Below, piece after piece: positions 23,391-36,786 of a stretch of DNA of 64,000 nucleotides. This DNA comes from Arachis hypogaea (Eukaryota > Streptophyta > Magnoliopsida > Fabales > Fabaceae), in contig NC_092051.1 of the NCBI RefSeq assembly GCF_003086295.3, positions 13,508,810 to 13,572,809 of the forward strand. The letters are read 5' to 3'. Both the position numbers and the translations under genes were made by a program. Every line of letters starts with the position of its first letter. Position 1 is the stretch's first letter. The notes beneath the pieces were generated by a model. It had not been told where the DNA came from. It saw nothing but the letters and a program-made list of their open reading frames with translations, and did no database searches.

Positions 23391-26300
23391 TTGTGCACAA
23401 TTTTTATTATTTAATCATTATAATCTTATTTACAATTCTTTTAACTAACATAATTTTATTTTTGAAATTTCTGCTCTTAAAACTCGTGGATGAGTTATTA
23501 TATGATCATCACTTTTCTATGCATACGCATACATATACGTAATTAGAAGTTGAATTTGGATGTTATATTAACAGGCTTGGTATACTAGCTACCTTATATT
23601 ATCTTTTTTGGTGCTTAGAAAGCATAAGTAATTAAAGAGAAAATATTTGTGACATGAATTTTTAAAGATTAAATAATAAAATAATACATAACATGTATTT
23701 TTTGACAGATTAGATTGAGAGTGAGAAAATAAATGAGTGCGTTTAATTTAATTAAATTATAGCATTAGGTGACTAATATTTTTTAATTTTTGTCTTTCAT
23801 TTAAATCAATATTAACTATAACTATTTTTTTACACTTTTTTTTATTAAAAGTATTGATCCTATAGCATATAGATTTTATATACATATTTTTCAAAGACTA
23901 ATTAAACTATAGAGAAAATATTTTAGAGACTATACTCACCACAGTAATACCACGTTACATTTTTGAGGTACCAAATATTTATTAGTTTAGTCTTAAATTT
24001 ATTTTAGAATAAATTTTTATTTTAAAGATAAATAAATTATCAACTAATTAAAAATATAAAAATGTTTTTACTTTTTCAAATGTGAAATATCTAATTTTTT
24101 TAAAATATTAATTTATCTTTACATATTTTAGAAGAAAAATATTTTATATACATTTTTTTTCTTTAATTTATCACAGTGACTCGTTTTAGATCTTGGTTCT
24201 CTGAGAAGCTAAGTGTCTATATTAATGTGATATCCAGCTATCTAATATTTGTGGCAATAAACCTCAAACACGTGCAAAACATTTGTGGCATCTACCCTTA
24301 CATTCATTTGTTTTCCTTTTTCCTCGTCTTGCTATATAAAATTCCATTACCGAAATTCAGGTCCGGGAAAATGAAGTAAGACACTTATTTAGATAAAAAT
24401 ATTTAAAATATTTTTTTAATAATTAAATTTTAATATATATAATTAATTAAATTGTGTTATTTTTATTAAAATTAAATTATATAAATTAATTTGGCCAAAA
24501 AAACAATGAATGTAACTAAATATTAAATCTATTTAAGTTAATATTTTTATAAAAAATAAATATAATATTTTTATTATAAAAAATAACTAAAATACTCTTA
24601 TTTTATATATATATTAATATTAATTTTAAAAATTTTAAATCATAATTTTTTTTCTCTCACCATCATTCATGGAATTGAGATTTAAAATTTTTAATATATA
24701 TAAAATAATTATTTTAATATTTTTTATAATAAAAATATTATAATTATTTTTTATAAAAAATAATAATTTAGATCAATTTAAAATTTAATTTATTAATTTT
24801 TTAGCTAAATTAATTTGTCTAATCTAATTATAACAGAAATAATACGATTTAATTAATTATATATGTTAAATTTAATTATTAAAAAATATTTTAAAAAAAT
24901 ATTTTAAACGTCTTTATTTAAATAATTTTTAAATTGTGCATATAAAATTACATGGAAAGGTGTTAAGGAAACGAGTTTTGTTTCTCTCTCTTTTTAAGTA
25001 AAATCGTCATCATATCATGTATGAAAATATATAGTAATTGATTTTAACTAAAATATATACTAAAAATAAATTAAATTATATATATATTTATATACAAATA
25101 TATTAGTAATTAATTTTAATTTTAATTTTAATGTATAAATAATATTTTTTTTAAAAGATATAGATGGTACGTTGTTATTGTCAGTTGTTAATTTAATACA
25201 TTATATTGTTGACCGAGTCTTTCAAGCGACGACTCAAGTCAACATGAATGCGTTGAATCAGATATTTGTTTTTCAATCTTTTCCTCACCGTGGTATGAAA
25301 AAACACACTTCCATTAATTCTCTCTCACAAGAAGCAAAAAGCATATGGTCAAACGTTCTTTTGAATCAGAATAACCAACTAAAAACAAATTAAATTAGTC
25401 AATTGACAAAAAGAAAAATAAGGGAGAGTTAGACTTTAACCGATAAAACTACAAAAGAAATTAAAGAGTGGGATAAACAAAACACACATACATATATGCT
25501 GCCTATAAAGAATTTTCACATGTTAAGGAATCGGTCTAATAATACATCAAAATCTTTCTCAAGAGCAAGAAACATGAGTTGTAAGGCCGTGGAAAGTATG
25601 GCCCTTTGTTGCGTGTCACGAACCAAATGCATGCGAAATTGGAATTTAGGGTTTAGCCTATAATGTTTAGCGTGGCTAAATATTGATAAAAATAATAAAT
25701 TTTATTAGTCAGATAATATTATTCGTATAAAAATAAGATATTAATTTAAAACATTAGTTAATATTAATAAAAATAAGATTTTTTAGTATGTTTTCTGCAT
25801 TTATTTTACACACTGGATTGGGAATTAGAAGATCAATGGGATTTATATTTGAACATTTGTATGTATGTATGAATTTTATATTTACCGGCAAATAATATTG
25901 AACTGGATCATTAGAGAAAAGATTATTTTAGGACTGTGGATAATGGTCAAAATGTCTGAGTAAAATAGAACTATAAATTATATTATGAGCTTGGAGTTCT
26001 TTGAGAATAAATGCCAAGAAGAATAGTAGAGACCAAGCCATGGCATTCAACAAATACCAAACTCGTCAATGGTGGCCGGGTTAGTGGTCTAAAATATTCT
26101 ATATTCTCGTCAAAAGTTAAGGCACTTTTTTCTGGATCAATATCATATCACCATTGAAAGCGAAAAATGATATTTGTATTGTTTCCATCACATATATTTA
26201 TTTTATGATGGAAACTCACGTTTGTTTTATTATAAAGTTGATATTTAAAAATGGTTAAATAATTTGACAAGTTTGACTAAATTATCATCTAACCGTTCTC

Positions 26301-29300
26301 AACTATCAATTTCATATGAAGATCAGACAAGTGCATGTAAATTTTTATCCTATTTTATACTTTTTATATAAAAATAATACAATACGTTTTTAATCGACTT
26401 CAAGTAACAAATAAAAAGATCATCATCATATCTATATATATAATAGAAAACAGTTATTTTTTACTGATAATATTAGTAAAAAATTTCAACTGATGAACCT
26501 CTACTTTATGAATTCGATTGGGTCAAAAGTTAAAATCCATCAATTTCAAGAACAAGAATCCCCGGCGCTGGTTGTGGGTATTCAGAAATAAGTATCAATT
26601 AAGTTGAAAAGTTTTGATATGAATATTATATGTTCAGCGGATAGAACATGAACATTAAAGTTTTAATAAAAATAGAGATAAAAATGATTAAATCACACTG
26701 TCTCTGCGTGAATAACTGATTTTAAGGTGTAGTTCGTTTTTCTGATGTTTGGATAAAAAAAGGATGATACATTGATTTACTTCAAGAACGACGACAATGG
26801 ATACCTACAAAAATACTCTAATGCTTAAATAAAAAAGAGTGTGAGTTTTTCAAAAAGAATATAAAATAAATCACATACCAGTAACTTAGTGAGTTACTTA
26901 TATATATTGAGTTGTTTTTTATTTGAGGGAGTTATTCGTATCTCTTGCTTGTTTTTCTGAGTTTTTTTTTGCAAATCTTCCAGTAGTGACTGAACCTTAG
27001 TAATTCGTTTAGAGACATCTTCGAAAAGATTGTTGAGTTTGGTAGTTTCCAATCCCAGTCCGAAGTTGTTAATTTGTTTTAGGCCGATTTGTTAGTAACA
27101 GATCAATATCATTTTTTGGATTATAAATTTATGATCCAAGGAAAAGTAGTTGATGACCCTGCTTCGGCGATGACCATTTCAAAAATATATAATGCAAAAG
27201 TGAATCCGTGCAAAGAATTGAAAATTGCGTGTATGTAGTATTTTATTGGGTAAAGAAAAGTTTAGACATTTTATTTTTTAACTAATTAATTCTAGTTAAT
27301 TATATTTTTAGTTAATTCTCTAATAGAATTGATTTGTAAAACGTATACCTATAAAATTACTTAATTTTATTTTGTATAATAAATTAATGATTATTTTATT
27401 TTTTCAACTACCAATTTCGTACAAAAACTAATCTTCTACGTGAGTTTTTACAATATTGTTAATACAACGAAAATACTATACACAATTTTCAATTCTTTGA
27501 ACATAATTCACTTTTGCATTATTTTTGTCATTATCATAGCTTAACGTTGTTGAATAATGTTTTTTCTTCCCTTCAAAAAATACATCACTAATTACTTGCA
27601 CAAAGTTGGCGAATAATTTTTTCCTAATCCCAAATAACATAACATTATATCTAAAAGTAAATCACTATACATATATTCCTATATTTTTCCCCTGGTCTCT
27701 TATGTTTTTCTACACCATGCTTGTTTTTAATTTGATACTCTTCCTCCCTTTTGTTATAGTCATTAGTCTTACCTCACATTATCATGCTATCCTTTTGGTC
27801 GCAAATTGTTCTTGTATTCCCTTTGATTCTTTTGGAGCAATTGCACTTATTGTATACTAAAATCAGTGATTAATATAAAATATATATTTTATATTAAAAA
27901 TAAATTAAATTATACATATATTTATATATAAATATATGATGACTAATTTCGATAATTAATTTTAATATAATATTTTTATTATTCATTAGTACATGCATCT
28001 TTTGTATTCTGATAAAATCGAATTAATTTATATGGGTTTCACATTTTACAGAATTATGTAAGTAACGAATATAATAACGATTAAAGATTCATTTAATTTA
28101 TATATTATTGGAAAAAATTAATTAAAAAATATTAGTGTTTTGAGACGAATTAATATTAAATTTATTGTTTAAATAAAAAAATTAGACTCCCATTAAGTTG
28201 TGATTGAAAAATTCAGATATCAGAAATTTATTGAGAAGTTAACATATATAGTAACAGATGGTAACAAGAGATATTTTTAAAACAGTGTAACTAAGTATTC
28301 TTTAAATATTGTCATTTATTTAATTTTTAGAGAAAAAAATAAAAAACAAGTAACTTTCTTAATTTTTTAAATAACTGATATCTGAAAGTGGATATTCAAA
28401 TTAATTAAATAATAATAAATTTTTAAAAAATTTATCAAAGACTGAATTTTAAAGGATAAGTAGCATTTTTGTTTTTCAAATTTGGGTCTTCATGTTTATT
28501 CTTTAGAGAGTTTATTTCTTTGTTTAGTGATGATTTGCCACATTTTCATGTCGTAGTTTTCTTTTATTTTGGCCATTTTTCCAAACAAATAAAGATATGA
28601 GAAAATAAAAAAGAAAAACTTCTAAATTATATATGAAAATAAAACAGAGAGAATATGTAATTGTGGTGATGATCAGAGTGAAAAGTGAAAACAGAAAGAA
28701 TTGCACATAGATATTGTAGTGGCCGGCCGGCACTGGAATAATAATAACAAAAACACTGTTTATTGTTGTTAAACTTTAATTTTAAATTAAAAGTTGGGTT
28801 TGTTTTAGAACAAAAGGAACCATTATTTTAGGATATTCGAAATAAGTGGACCTACGAATACGTTTTGGTGTCTATTTGTGGTTAAATGTACTTCCCATCA
28901 TACGAACATATGATTACTGTAAGATGATTTGTATATTCATGATTATATTCTTAATATCCATTGTTTGTGCTTGACAAAAGAGATTGATCACATATATATC
29001 ACTGATTTGAATGTTCGATGCATGACACACACACACCAATTAATAAACGCCAGCCATGTGTAACGTAATAACACCCTTTAATTTGCAAAGTATGTTCATG
29101 GATATAGATATATATGAAGCTTGAGCGCTGACATTTTAAGTTCCCAGTTGTGAGAAACAGAGATGGTAGGACCTTTGTTTACCAAAATGCGAAAAGTGTA
29201 CGTTGTACATGAAGGCAACTTTATAAGTGGAACCAGTAATTGTATGAAAGGAATTTGCATTGACGTTTGCAAACTAAATTCGCTTCATGTTCGTGCGTCT

Positions 29301-29416
29301 ATGTAGATTTTAGATGAGCTATGACTTGTAGGTCTTTCCGGTCTTAATCTTAGAATTGGATGTATAATTCTTCAAGCGGCGGTTTTGTAAGGAAGCCAAT
29401 AGAAACCAATATTAAT
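23391..29416. other. 6-kb AT-rich intergenic stretch
   Basis: No gene or RNA could be supported on either strand. Open frames are short and AT-driven. A block near 26750-27130 resembles the E2 LTR in part (see findings). Confidence 0.5.
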
Positions 29417-29426
29417 GTTAGGACCA

Positions 29427-30408
29427 TTGTTGTCAAACTCTCGAGTTAACTCGTAAACTCGTACGAGTTTAGATATAGAATCGAATTGACTCGGCTATAG
29501 ACTCAGTCAAACTTGGACAAACTCATGAGTTTAGGACCGAGTTAGCGAGTTTGTGTTTTTCTTCATTTTTGTTCAAAAAAACGTCATTTTGAAACCAAAA
29601 AAACACTTTTTTTTATTAGGGTTACGATAACACTCCCAAAGAATGAAAGAAAACTCACTCACAACTCACTCATCTGCGTTGTTTCTCTTAAGTCTCACTT
29701 TTTTCATGTTCTGCCGCAGTCGCCGTTCCCCGTCGAGTTGCTGCTGTTCGCTTGCGTCTGCTACCTCTGCTCCGATTTGCGCCATTTTCTTTGTGAATTT
29801 TGCCTATGTTGCCCTCTGCTTTATATTTTTCACATCTCCACTATCCGCAACTCCATCGTGCTATCACCGTTCATGAGTTTGACTACTTCTCCTACAATCC
29901 TATCTCTGCTCTGATTTGTGCCGTCGTAAAATCCATGACTCTTTGTCGCCATCGTTTCATGCTGCTGTTGCAGCCTTGTCTTCGATATGCTGTTGCTGGG
30001 ACTTTGCCCCTTCTTTTCTTCTGTATTCTCTATTTTGTGTATGCTTTTTGCCCTTTCTTTTAGCCTTTGCTTCTTGATTTAGTTTTTTTTTTTTAATTTT
30101 ATTGCTTCTAGTTTTAGTCTATTGCTTATCATTTATGTTAAATGGCCAGATAGTTCATCCATTCATGGCTGATTAGTAATTAATTATTTTGATTAGAGTT
30201 AATTTGATTATTTGATATTGTTCAATGTTCAATTAAAGATTTAGTATTACAGATTTAGAATTTTTAATTTTGTGTGTTCTATGTTGTATTTATATAAGAA
30301 TAGTTATAGAGGATTTGAATGTGTATTTTAAAGTATTTGTTATAATGTATGCTATTATTTTAATTTATTATGTGCTTTTAGATTGATATTATTAATTTTA
30401 AGGGTTAG

Positions 30409-30468
<60 letters not shown>

Positions 30469-30569
30469 CTTCATAACAGGTGAACTCGTACGAGTCTACA
30501 AGTTAACTCGCGAGTCGAGTCTAGGTCAGCTCCACAAGTTTACTTAGACTCGCGAGTTTGACAACCTTA
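29427..30569. mobile_element. MULE-like non-autonomous element with 10-bp target duplication
   Basis: Flanked by a perfect GTTAGGACCA duplication (29417-29426 and 30570-30579). The ends are inverted repeats: GTTGTCAAACTCTCGAGTT on the left matches the complement of AACTCGCGAGTTTGACAAC on the right. Further ACTCGTACGAGT and ACTCG motifs repeat inside both ends (29445-29530 and 30480-30560). A duplication of 9-10 bp and long degenerate inverted repeats point to the Mutator superfamily. The interior holds a GC-richer block (29640-30060) with Ser/Cys-rich open frames that I do not recognise, and a long (AT)n tract. No transposase is present. Confidence 0.85.
30414..30467. repeat. (AT)n microsatellite
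   Basis: About 27 AT units inside the MULE-like element, close to its right terminal repeat. Confidence 0.97.
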
Positions 30570-30659
30570 GTTAGGACCAATATTTTTAGGAGAAAAATTT
30601 GAGAAAATAGTTAATAGTGGTTTAAGTATAAGATAAAAATAAGAAAAAGAAATGTTGGT

Positions 30660-30662
<3 letters not shown>

Positions 30663-30699
<37 letters not shown>
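30663..30699. repeat. (AT)n microsatellite
   Basis: About 18 AT units. An open frame across it (Ile/Tyr repeats) is an artefact of the repeat. Confidence 0.95.
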
Positions 30700-30701
<2 letters not shown>

Positions 30702-31080
30702 AAAACTTATAATCTTAACAAAATATGTTAATTATATTTTGAATAAATTCTTTTTTTTTTTGGTGTCGAGGATCAGAGTATATTTACTATCGAATACAAT
30801 AACTAATTTTTTGTTGGATTATATTTTTTTGTATTCCATATGAAGATTGAATTCTTAATATTTAGTCAAAAAAATTATGAGTCCTTTTCATTCAACCACA
30901 TCTTTCGAGTGAGAATAAATCAAATTTAATTTTATTAAACTAAGTCATAGTTTGATGCTATACTTAATAATAATATTTCCATGTATTATAAGGGTAAGGG
31001 ATCATATTCCTTTGGACGTTGAATTGATGCTCTTTAGCCAATTTACTTCCTTTCATTGGTTTATACCGAAAGAAATGTAG

Positions 31081-33766
31081 AGGCAAATCACATAAAGAAA
31101 TGAATTGAAGTAGAAAATTATATACATCCTCTAAAATAAAAAATGTTACGTGAGTGTCATAAATTTATATAAATTGAAGTAATTTATTTGGATTTATCTT
31201 TAGTTAATGTAAATCGAAATAATATAATTTGATACTATGACAGCCCTTCATAGTGCCATATATCGGGATTCGATAGTGCCACTCTATCACGACAAAGTAG
31301 ATTAATGTCGTAAAAGTTTTCCATAGTGTTATATATCGGAGCTCCAAAATCTCGAAATGAACTACCTGAACCACATCCGATATGCTATATGGAATCTACA
31401 TGAACTGGTAAAAAATAAAGAGTATTACAAGTCAATTTATATCCAATAAGTAGTTTAAAGAAACACCAACAATGAATATTTGAAAGCTAAAACACTCATG
31501 TCCTTTGGTCGGAGTAAATCTATCTTGAGCCCCAATACCCAACTCTAGGCCCCTTCTCACTCGATGTGGCTTGATAACCGGACCACCTGACCCAAAACTT
31601 GTTATTAACAATGGCAATAATCTGTAATATATATTATTAAACATGACAACTATAAACTGTGAGTACTTTGTCACCAACAGCCAATGAAAGGCCTCAAAAC
31701 CATTGGGCCTGAAACTCGAGAAGCGCCAAAGGATCCATGACTGGAGGAGCTACAGCGGACTGGCCAACTTAACCACATTCTTGTTAGCTACACGACACTA
31801 GCACCGATATAACCACGACAGAGCGGCGGATCCCCAGCTGTATCCACCCATGTCCTCTAATCTCACTACGTACGATAGCCACTGGATATGCATGCGTGTA
31901 TCAAACTTGTCATCGAAAAGCTGGGTAGATAATAGCATCATAGTGTACGCCCTCGCGTACCTCCTAACTATCTCCTCGTCTGTGTCGTGAGCGAGGTGAC
32001 TGAATGTCTCCTACATCCAAGTGCACTTCACATTGAACTTGTCAATGTAGTCCGCTGGAGGCAACACACCCAACAATTCTTGGAACCAATCACATGCAAG
32101 TCGCCCGCCATCAATGAACCGCTCGAAGTCCGTTAGGCATCTACTGACGTACTATCCATCGATGGAGAGGCCAAAATAGCACGCAACATCCTAAAGCGTA
32201 ATCATGCACTCCTCAAATGGCATGTGGAAGGTATGAGTCTCGGGCCACCACCGCTCAATAAATGCACTGACCAGCGGCTCATCCAACCTAAACCAGCGAT
32301 CATTGAGCCTCGTAAGATGGGCTAAGCCGAACATCTGCAGGTACGGTATGATCCTGTCGTCTAGGGGCATACCATGTTGCGTCTTCATACTAGTATACAT
32401 TGATGTGACTGCACAACAATAAAAAAATTTTTTAGAACAATCACAATTAACAAACCAAAATTCACCAAAAGATCATCACAGAATACAGGCCGTTCTCAAC
32501 AAAATCATATCCAACTTTAATTTCTAATACCCTAAAATGGATAATTCTACTAAAAATAAACTTTAATGTAAATTATGTTGCATCACTGGACATAGATAAC
32601 CTAACGATAAATAATTTAATTAACTTGCATTAAACCAAATTAAATTAAATTCTAACAGCACGTAATTAATCTAATATTCAATACGTAAACTATAAAAACA
32701 AACTAAACTAAATTATATTAATTTAAACACTAACATTTAAGTATTAAATTACATTAATTTTAAATAAATTAAATAAATTAAATTCGCCAAAAAAATTTCT
32801 AAACCCAAACTAAATTAATTTTAACTAATAAAATAAAAATAAATTAAATTACTGCCCGTTAACCTAATGTTTAGGAATTAAATTAAATTAAAAAAAATTA
32901 AACTAATTTAAATTCTTGCCGAAATTTTGCTATCCATTTAATTTAATATTCAAAACTTACATTAGTAAACCCTAAACTCCCAAAAAATTTCTAATCTAGT
33001 TAATCACTACTCTAACTAAGCATCGTTTAAAACTTTTTCACCTTACATTTGTACTTTTAAAATTCTAACAACCACCAAATCACTACTCAAACTACCATTT
33101 ATAGTTTAAAAATCTCAACAGCGCACATAATAAAATTCTAAACGACTTAATATCACAAACTACTATTTATTTTTTAAAGATATTCAATTTTAGAAACTAA
33201 CCTCTTCATGGATAGAACCAGCAATATAGGCGTTGCCGTCTAACCGATAGATACGATTCGGATCGTCTTCCATTTTCACAGTCTGAATTTCAGGGTGTTT
33301 TCGGGTGAAAACTTTCTCTGGAATAAGGTGAAATGTAATTAAAAGCATGTGAATTCGAACTCTTTATATAGGAATACACACAATAAATCAAAGCACCCTA
33401 CTTTGATTTACCAATACTGTCGTTTAAGTAAATCGAAATGACCTATTTCGATTTGCTAAAGTCCAATTCGAATCCACTCAATTCAGATTACTATGGGTAA
33501 AAACCATGGATATAATTCGACGTCCACATATTCGATTTATCATGGGTGGACTTCAAACCCTATTAAATCGAAACAAGCTCATTTGATTTACTTAAATCCC
33601 TAGTAGTTCGAATCCTGTTGACTCAATTTACCACTGGAATGGATAAATCGAATTTGCTCAATTTGATTTACATGAATTTGTGTATGAGGGCATGCATGTA
33701 ACCTTTTTTATTTTAGGGGATCCATGTAAATTTGATTTTCATTTCATTTCTTTAGGTTATTTGCCC
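31081..33766. mobile_element. Mutator-like element (MULE) carrying a plant-mobile-domain gene
   Basis: A perfect 9-bp duplication GAAATGTAG flanks the element (31072-31080 and 33767-33775). Long terminal inverted repeats of roughly 70 bp or more are visible: the left end begins AGGCAAATCACATAAAGAAA, and the complement of the right end begins GGGCAAATAACCTAAAGAAA. Both continue through a shared CTAAAATAAAAAA block (about 31129 left, about 33710 right). Subterminal regions contain many AATCGAA/TTCGATT motifs. The only gene inside is a plant-mobile-domain pseudogene on the minus strand; there is no MULE transposase, so mobility would have depended on one elsewhere. Confidence 0.93.
31690..33267 (-). 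pseudogene. Plant mobile domain (PMD) protein pseudogene
   Basis: Exon 1 on the minus strand starts at an ATG near 33270 (MEDDPNRIYRLDGNAYIAGS) and is followed by a GT donor near 33200. After a long AT-rich intron-like region, the PMD body runs from about 32410 downward with IIPYLQMFGLAHLTRLNDRW, RLDEPLVSAFIERWWPETHT, DFERFIDGGRLACDWFQELL, RRYARAYTMMLLSTQLF and YSWGSAALSWLYR. These match the aminotransferase-like/MAIL1-MAIN family also annotated as PP7 long-form homologues. At least five in-frame stops lie between 32190 and about 31700. Its position inside long TIRs shows it is transposon cargo and not a host MAIL1 gene. Confidence 0.87.
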
Positions 33767-34103
33767 GAAATGTAGTATTAAATTAATTACCTTAAAAAGT
33801 GAACACTTACACTACAAGAAAAATGCAGAGTACCATCGGATTTAGTATCAGTCATATTTACTGTGGAAACATTATTTTCGATAGTAACATCGATGGTAAT
33901 ATTTGGTGGGAAAAAAATAAATTTCGGTGCGCCTCACTACCGTCGGTACCGGGGGCTAGATCCGACGGTAATGTTGTTTAGCGAAATGTTGCGCTTTGGG
34001 CACGTGAAGGATGTTACAGTCGAATTAATCTGACGGTAAATCCAACAGTAAATTTGGGGATAAATTCAAATGCGAAGTCCATTCCCCTCACTTTACAAAG
34101 GTG

Positions 34104-34132
<29 letters not shown>
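34104..34132. repeat. (TC)n microsatellite
   Basis: About 14 TC units in the 5' part of CACTA element 2. The open frames over it encode Ser/Leu repeats and are not taken as genes. Confidence 0.93.
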
Positions 34133-34137
<5 letters not shown>

Positions 34138-35194
34138 TCTGCTCACACCTCCGACAGCAGTAGTCAATGTGGCCATCGCCGGAGCTTGCCGCCAATGTCA
34201 CCAGCGAAGAGGAAGCACCCGCTATCACCATCGCTACACGTGCTTGACGAATCTACTGCTGCTGTTCCCGTCTCATCTTCTGTCGCAGTTGAGGTTCACG
34301 TTGCCGTCGTCGCTGCCTCTGTCACGACGATATTAAAGAGAGCCTGCAACCACTATCATCAGATTAGTTTGTTGGTATGATTATTATAGTTTTTCATATT
34401 ATTTTGTGAGCTTAACATTTTGTTAGGGTTAGTGGCTGTTAAATCAGTGGTTAAATTTGCTTAATGAAGTATGTTATTAGGAGTTGTTGTGCTAATTTAA
34501 TGTAAGTAAACAATAAAATAGTCATGCCTCTTGTAAGTTTGGTTGAATTAAGAATTAAGTTTTAATTCATTAGAATAGTGAATTTTATGTATTTTTTAAA
34601 TTAGTTTTTGAATTAGTTTCGGCTTGTGAATTTAATAAGTAATCTTTTTTGTTAGGACGGTGCCATTGCCTCTGAGCTCAATTGGAGTTTTCTTCTTTTG
34701 TTGTCTGTGTAGTAATATTTCACGTTAGTTTTCTATATCTGAATATAATGAATTGTTTAAATTTTATGTTAGACTTACTTTTCCTAGAATAGAGTTTTAA
34801 GACAGAAGTGGGAGAAGGTCGCATAGTGGAACCTTCTAGAAACCCTTGTTTGCTAGAAAATTGTGGAGTTATAAGGAGTTGCACACTAGAACGGTTAGGA
34901 TTTGATGTTTTACTGAATGCCTGTATGTCAGTGATTTATGCCTGCAGATGTTTCCTATGTAAATACTGTTGTCTTTATTTAACGAATGTTGCTAAATTAA
35001 CGAGAAGGTCTATGAATTATCGTTTAAATTGTTTGCTATGTCTTTGGTATGTCAGAAACTGATAATTGTATTCGGCGAGAGATTCTAATTATAGGGGATA
35101 CTCTGCTAAATTTTCTAAACACTTAAATATTTTTGTTGTTCATTGAATTCTAGGGTGTGTGTTTCGATATGATTCCGAGTTATCGTCTATAGAT

Positions 35195-36786
35195 GTATGT
35201 GAGGGATAACGACAGCCGGGGGGTTTAAAACCAGAATTTTTTGAGGGGGTTGACGCGTTTGTCACGCATGTTTTCAACATGGAACCGTTTATGTCTAAAG
35301 GGATTTTAGGTGTCTGTGTCAAAAGTGTCGACTGACTAAGTGGTTAGGATCGGCGGACACAACGCTTCACCTCTACCGTAACGGGTTTAAGGATGGGTAT
35401 TGAATGTGGACGGAGTATGGAAAAGTGAACGAGCATGGAATTAACTGATTTGGGATATGGCCGAGAGCATAATTGGACTAAACAAAGTATATTTTGGGAG
35501 TTGCCTTATTGGAAAGACAACTTGGTGCGACATTGTCTTGATGTGATGCACATTGAGAAAAATGTGTTTGATAATATCATGCACACAGTAATGGACGATG
35601 AGCGAACAAAGGACAACGATAAGGATAGGTTAGACTTGAAAGAAATTTGCAGGCGACCAGATCTGAACTTAAGGAGACCTGATAACAGGTGGTGGGCTAA
35701 ACCAAAGGCGGTGTCCTCTCTAATAAAGGAGCAGAGACAAAATATTTGTAAGTAGATTAGAGGGTTAAGGTTTCCTGATGGTTACACCTCCAACTTGGGC
35801 AGGTTTGTAAACGTGTCATAGGGTAGGCTTGCTGGGTTAAAAAGTCAGAAGAAAATCGATGCTGCACATCTGCATGTGTTGCTTAACTGTGACAAAATTT
35901 TACCATACCTCATGTGATTTTTTTAAGTCTTGACAAATACTGCAATTAGTAAGATACTAACTTCTTAATCTAATTAAAACTTTTTTATCCTCTGATGAAT
36001 CATATAGGTTATTCCAAGAGGCAGATCCTAATACGTCAGGGTGTAGCTAACTAACACAACAGATTTAGAACTAGTTGCACTTATTTGAGATCCAATGAAT
36101 AAGGGCACTAGCTACCCGATGTACACTATTAATGAATATCGGTTCCATACCTTACAGTGGTCGATCAGAAAGAAAACAGATAACACCGAAATTTGGGTTC
36201 GTGAGGATTCAGGCGGGGGTCACTCTGATTACTTTGGTGTCTTGCACAACATAGTTGAGTTAGAGTATTTCTGTCGCACTACGTACAAGGTATGCATATT
36301 TAAATGTGAATGGTATGAACACAGTTCGCGACAAGGAATCCGAAAGCACAAGGATTACGATATTACTGAAGTTAATGTAACTAGAAAATATAGGCACTAC
36401 AATCATTTTATTCCACCTCAAAATGCACGACAGGTAACTATTTGCCTTATCTGGGTTCATGCAAGTCTTGTTGGGTGGTTGTGATTAAGACTAAACCAAG
36501 AGGTCGTATCGAGTCTGATGATAGGACAGAGGGTCAACAACCTTACCAGATTGACTACCCTACTTTTATGAGAACGGTGGTTGATACCAGTGAGCCCATC
36601 ACCCTTAGGTCTACGATTATGGATGATGACATCATTGACCTTGGACTAGATGCCGACACACTTACACCACACGATGGCGATCTTCAAGAAGAAGATAGGG
36701 ACGATGGCAACAAAGAAGGGAAAGATGAATTCGATGATAATCAGGTAACTACATCGAAAGAGGTGGATGATGAACCAAAGGAATAA
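35195..36786 (+). pseudogene. Deleted CACTA transposase remnant in element 2
   Basis: Remains of the transposase-associated domain near 35195-35430 are full of stops. Next come a short TNP2 C-terminal piece (GREHNWTKQSIFWELPYW near 35460) and LDVMHIEKNVFDNIMHTVMD (near 35535), where element 1 has lost bases and element 2 keeps the intact spacing. An intron-like gap ends near 36008. The DUF4216-like block follows (VCIFKCEWYEHSSRQGIRKH near 36290) with an acidic tail ending at TAA (36784-36786). The catalytic core is missing. Confidence 0.85.

Noticed and set aside
27606..28733. Hydrophobic frames at 27606 (+) and 28524 (-)
   Set aside because: Phe/Leu/Ile-rich translations of AT-rich DNA with no conserved motif; chance frames.
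29643..30063. Two overlapping Cys/Ser-rich frames inside the 1.1-kb MULE-like element
   Set aside because: Low-complexity translation of a GC-rich block; no family recognised, so not called as CDS.
34054..34380. Open frames in the 5' part of CACTA element 2
   Set aside because: They run through the (TC)n tract in a GC-rich leader and match no CACTA protein; no support as a gene.
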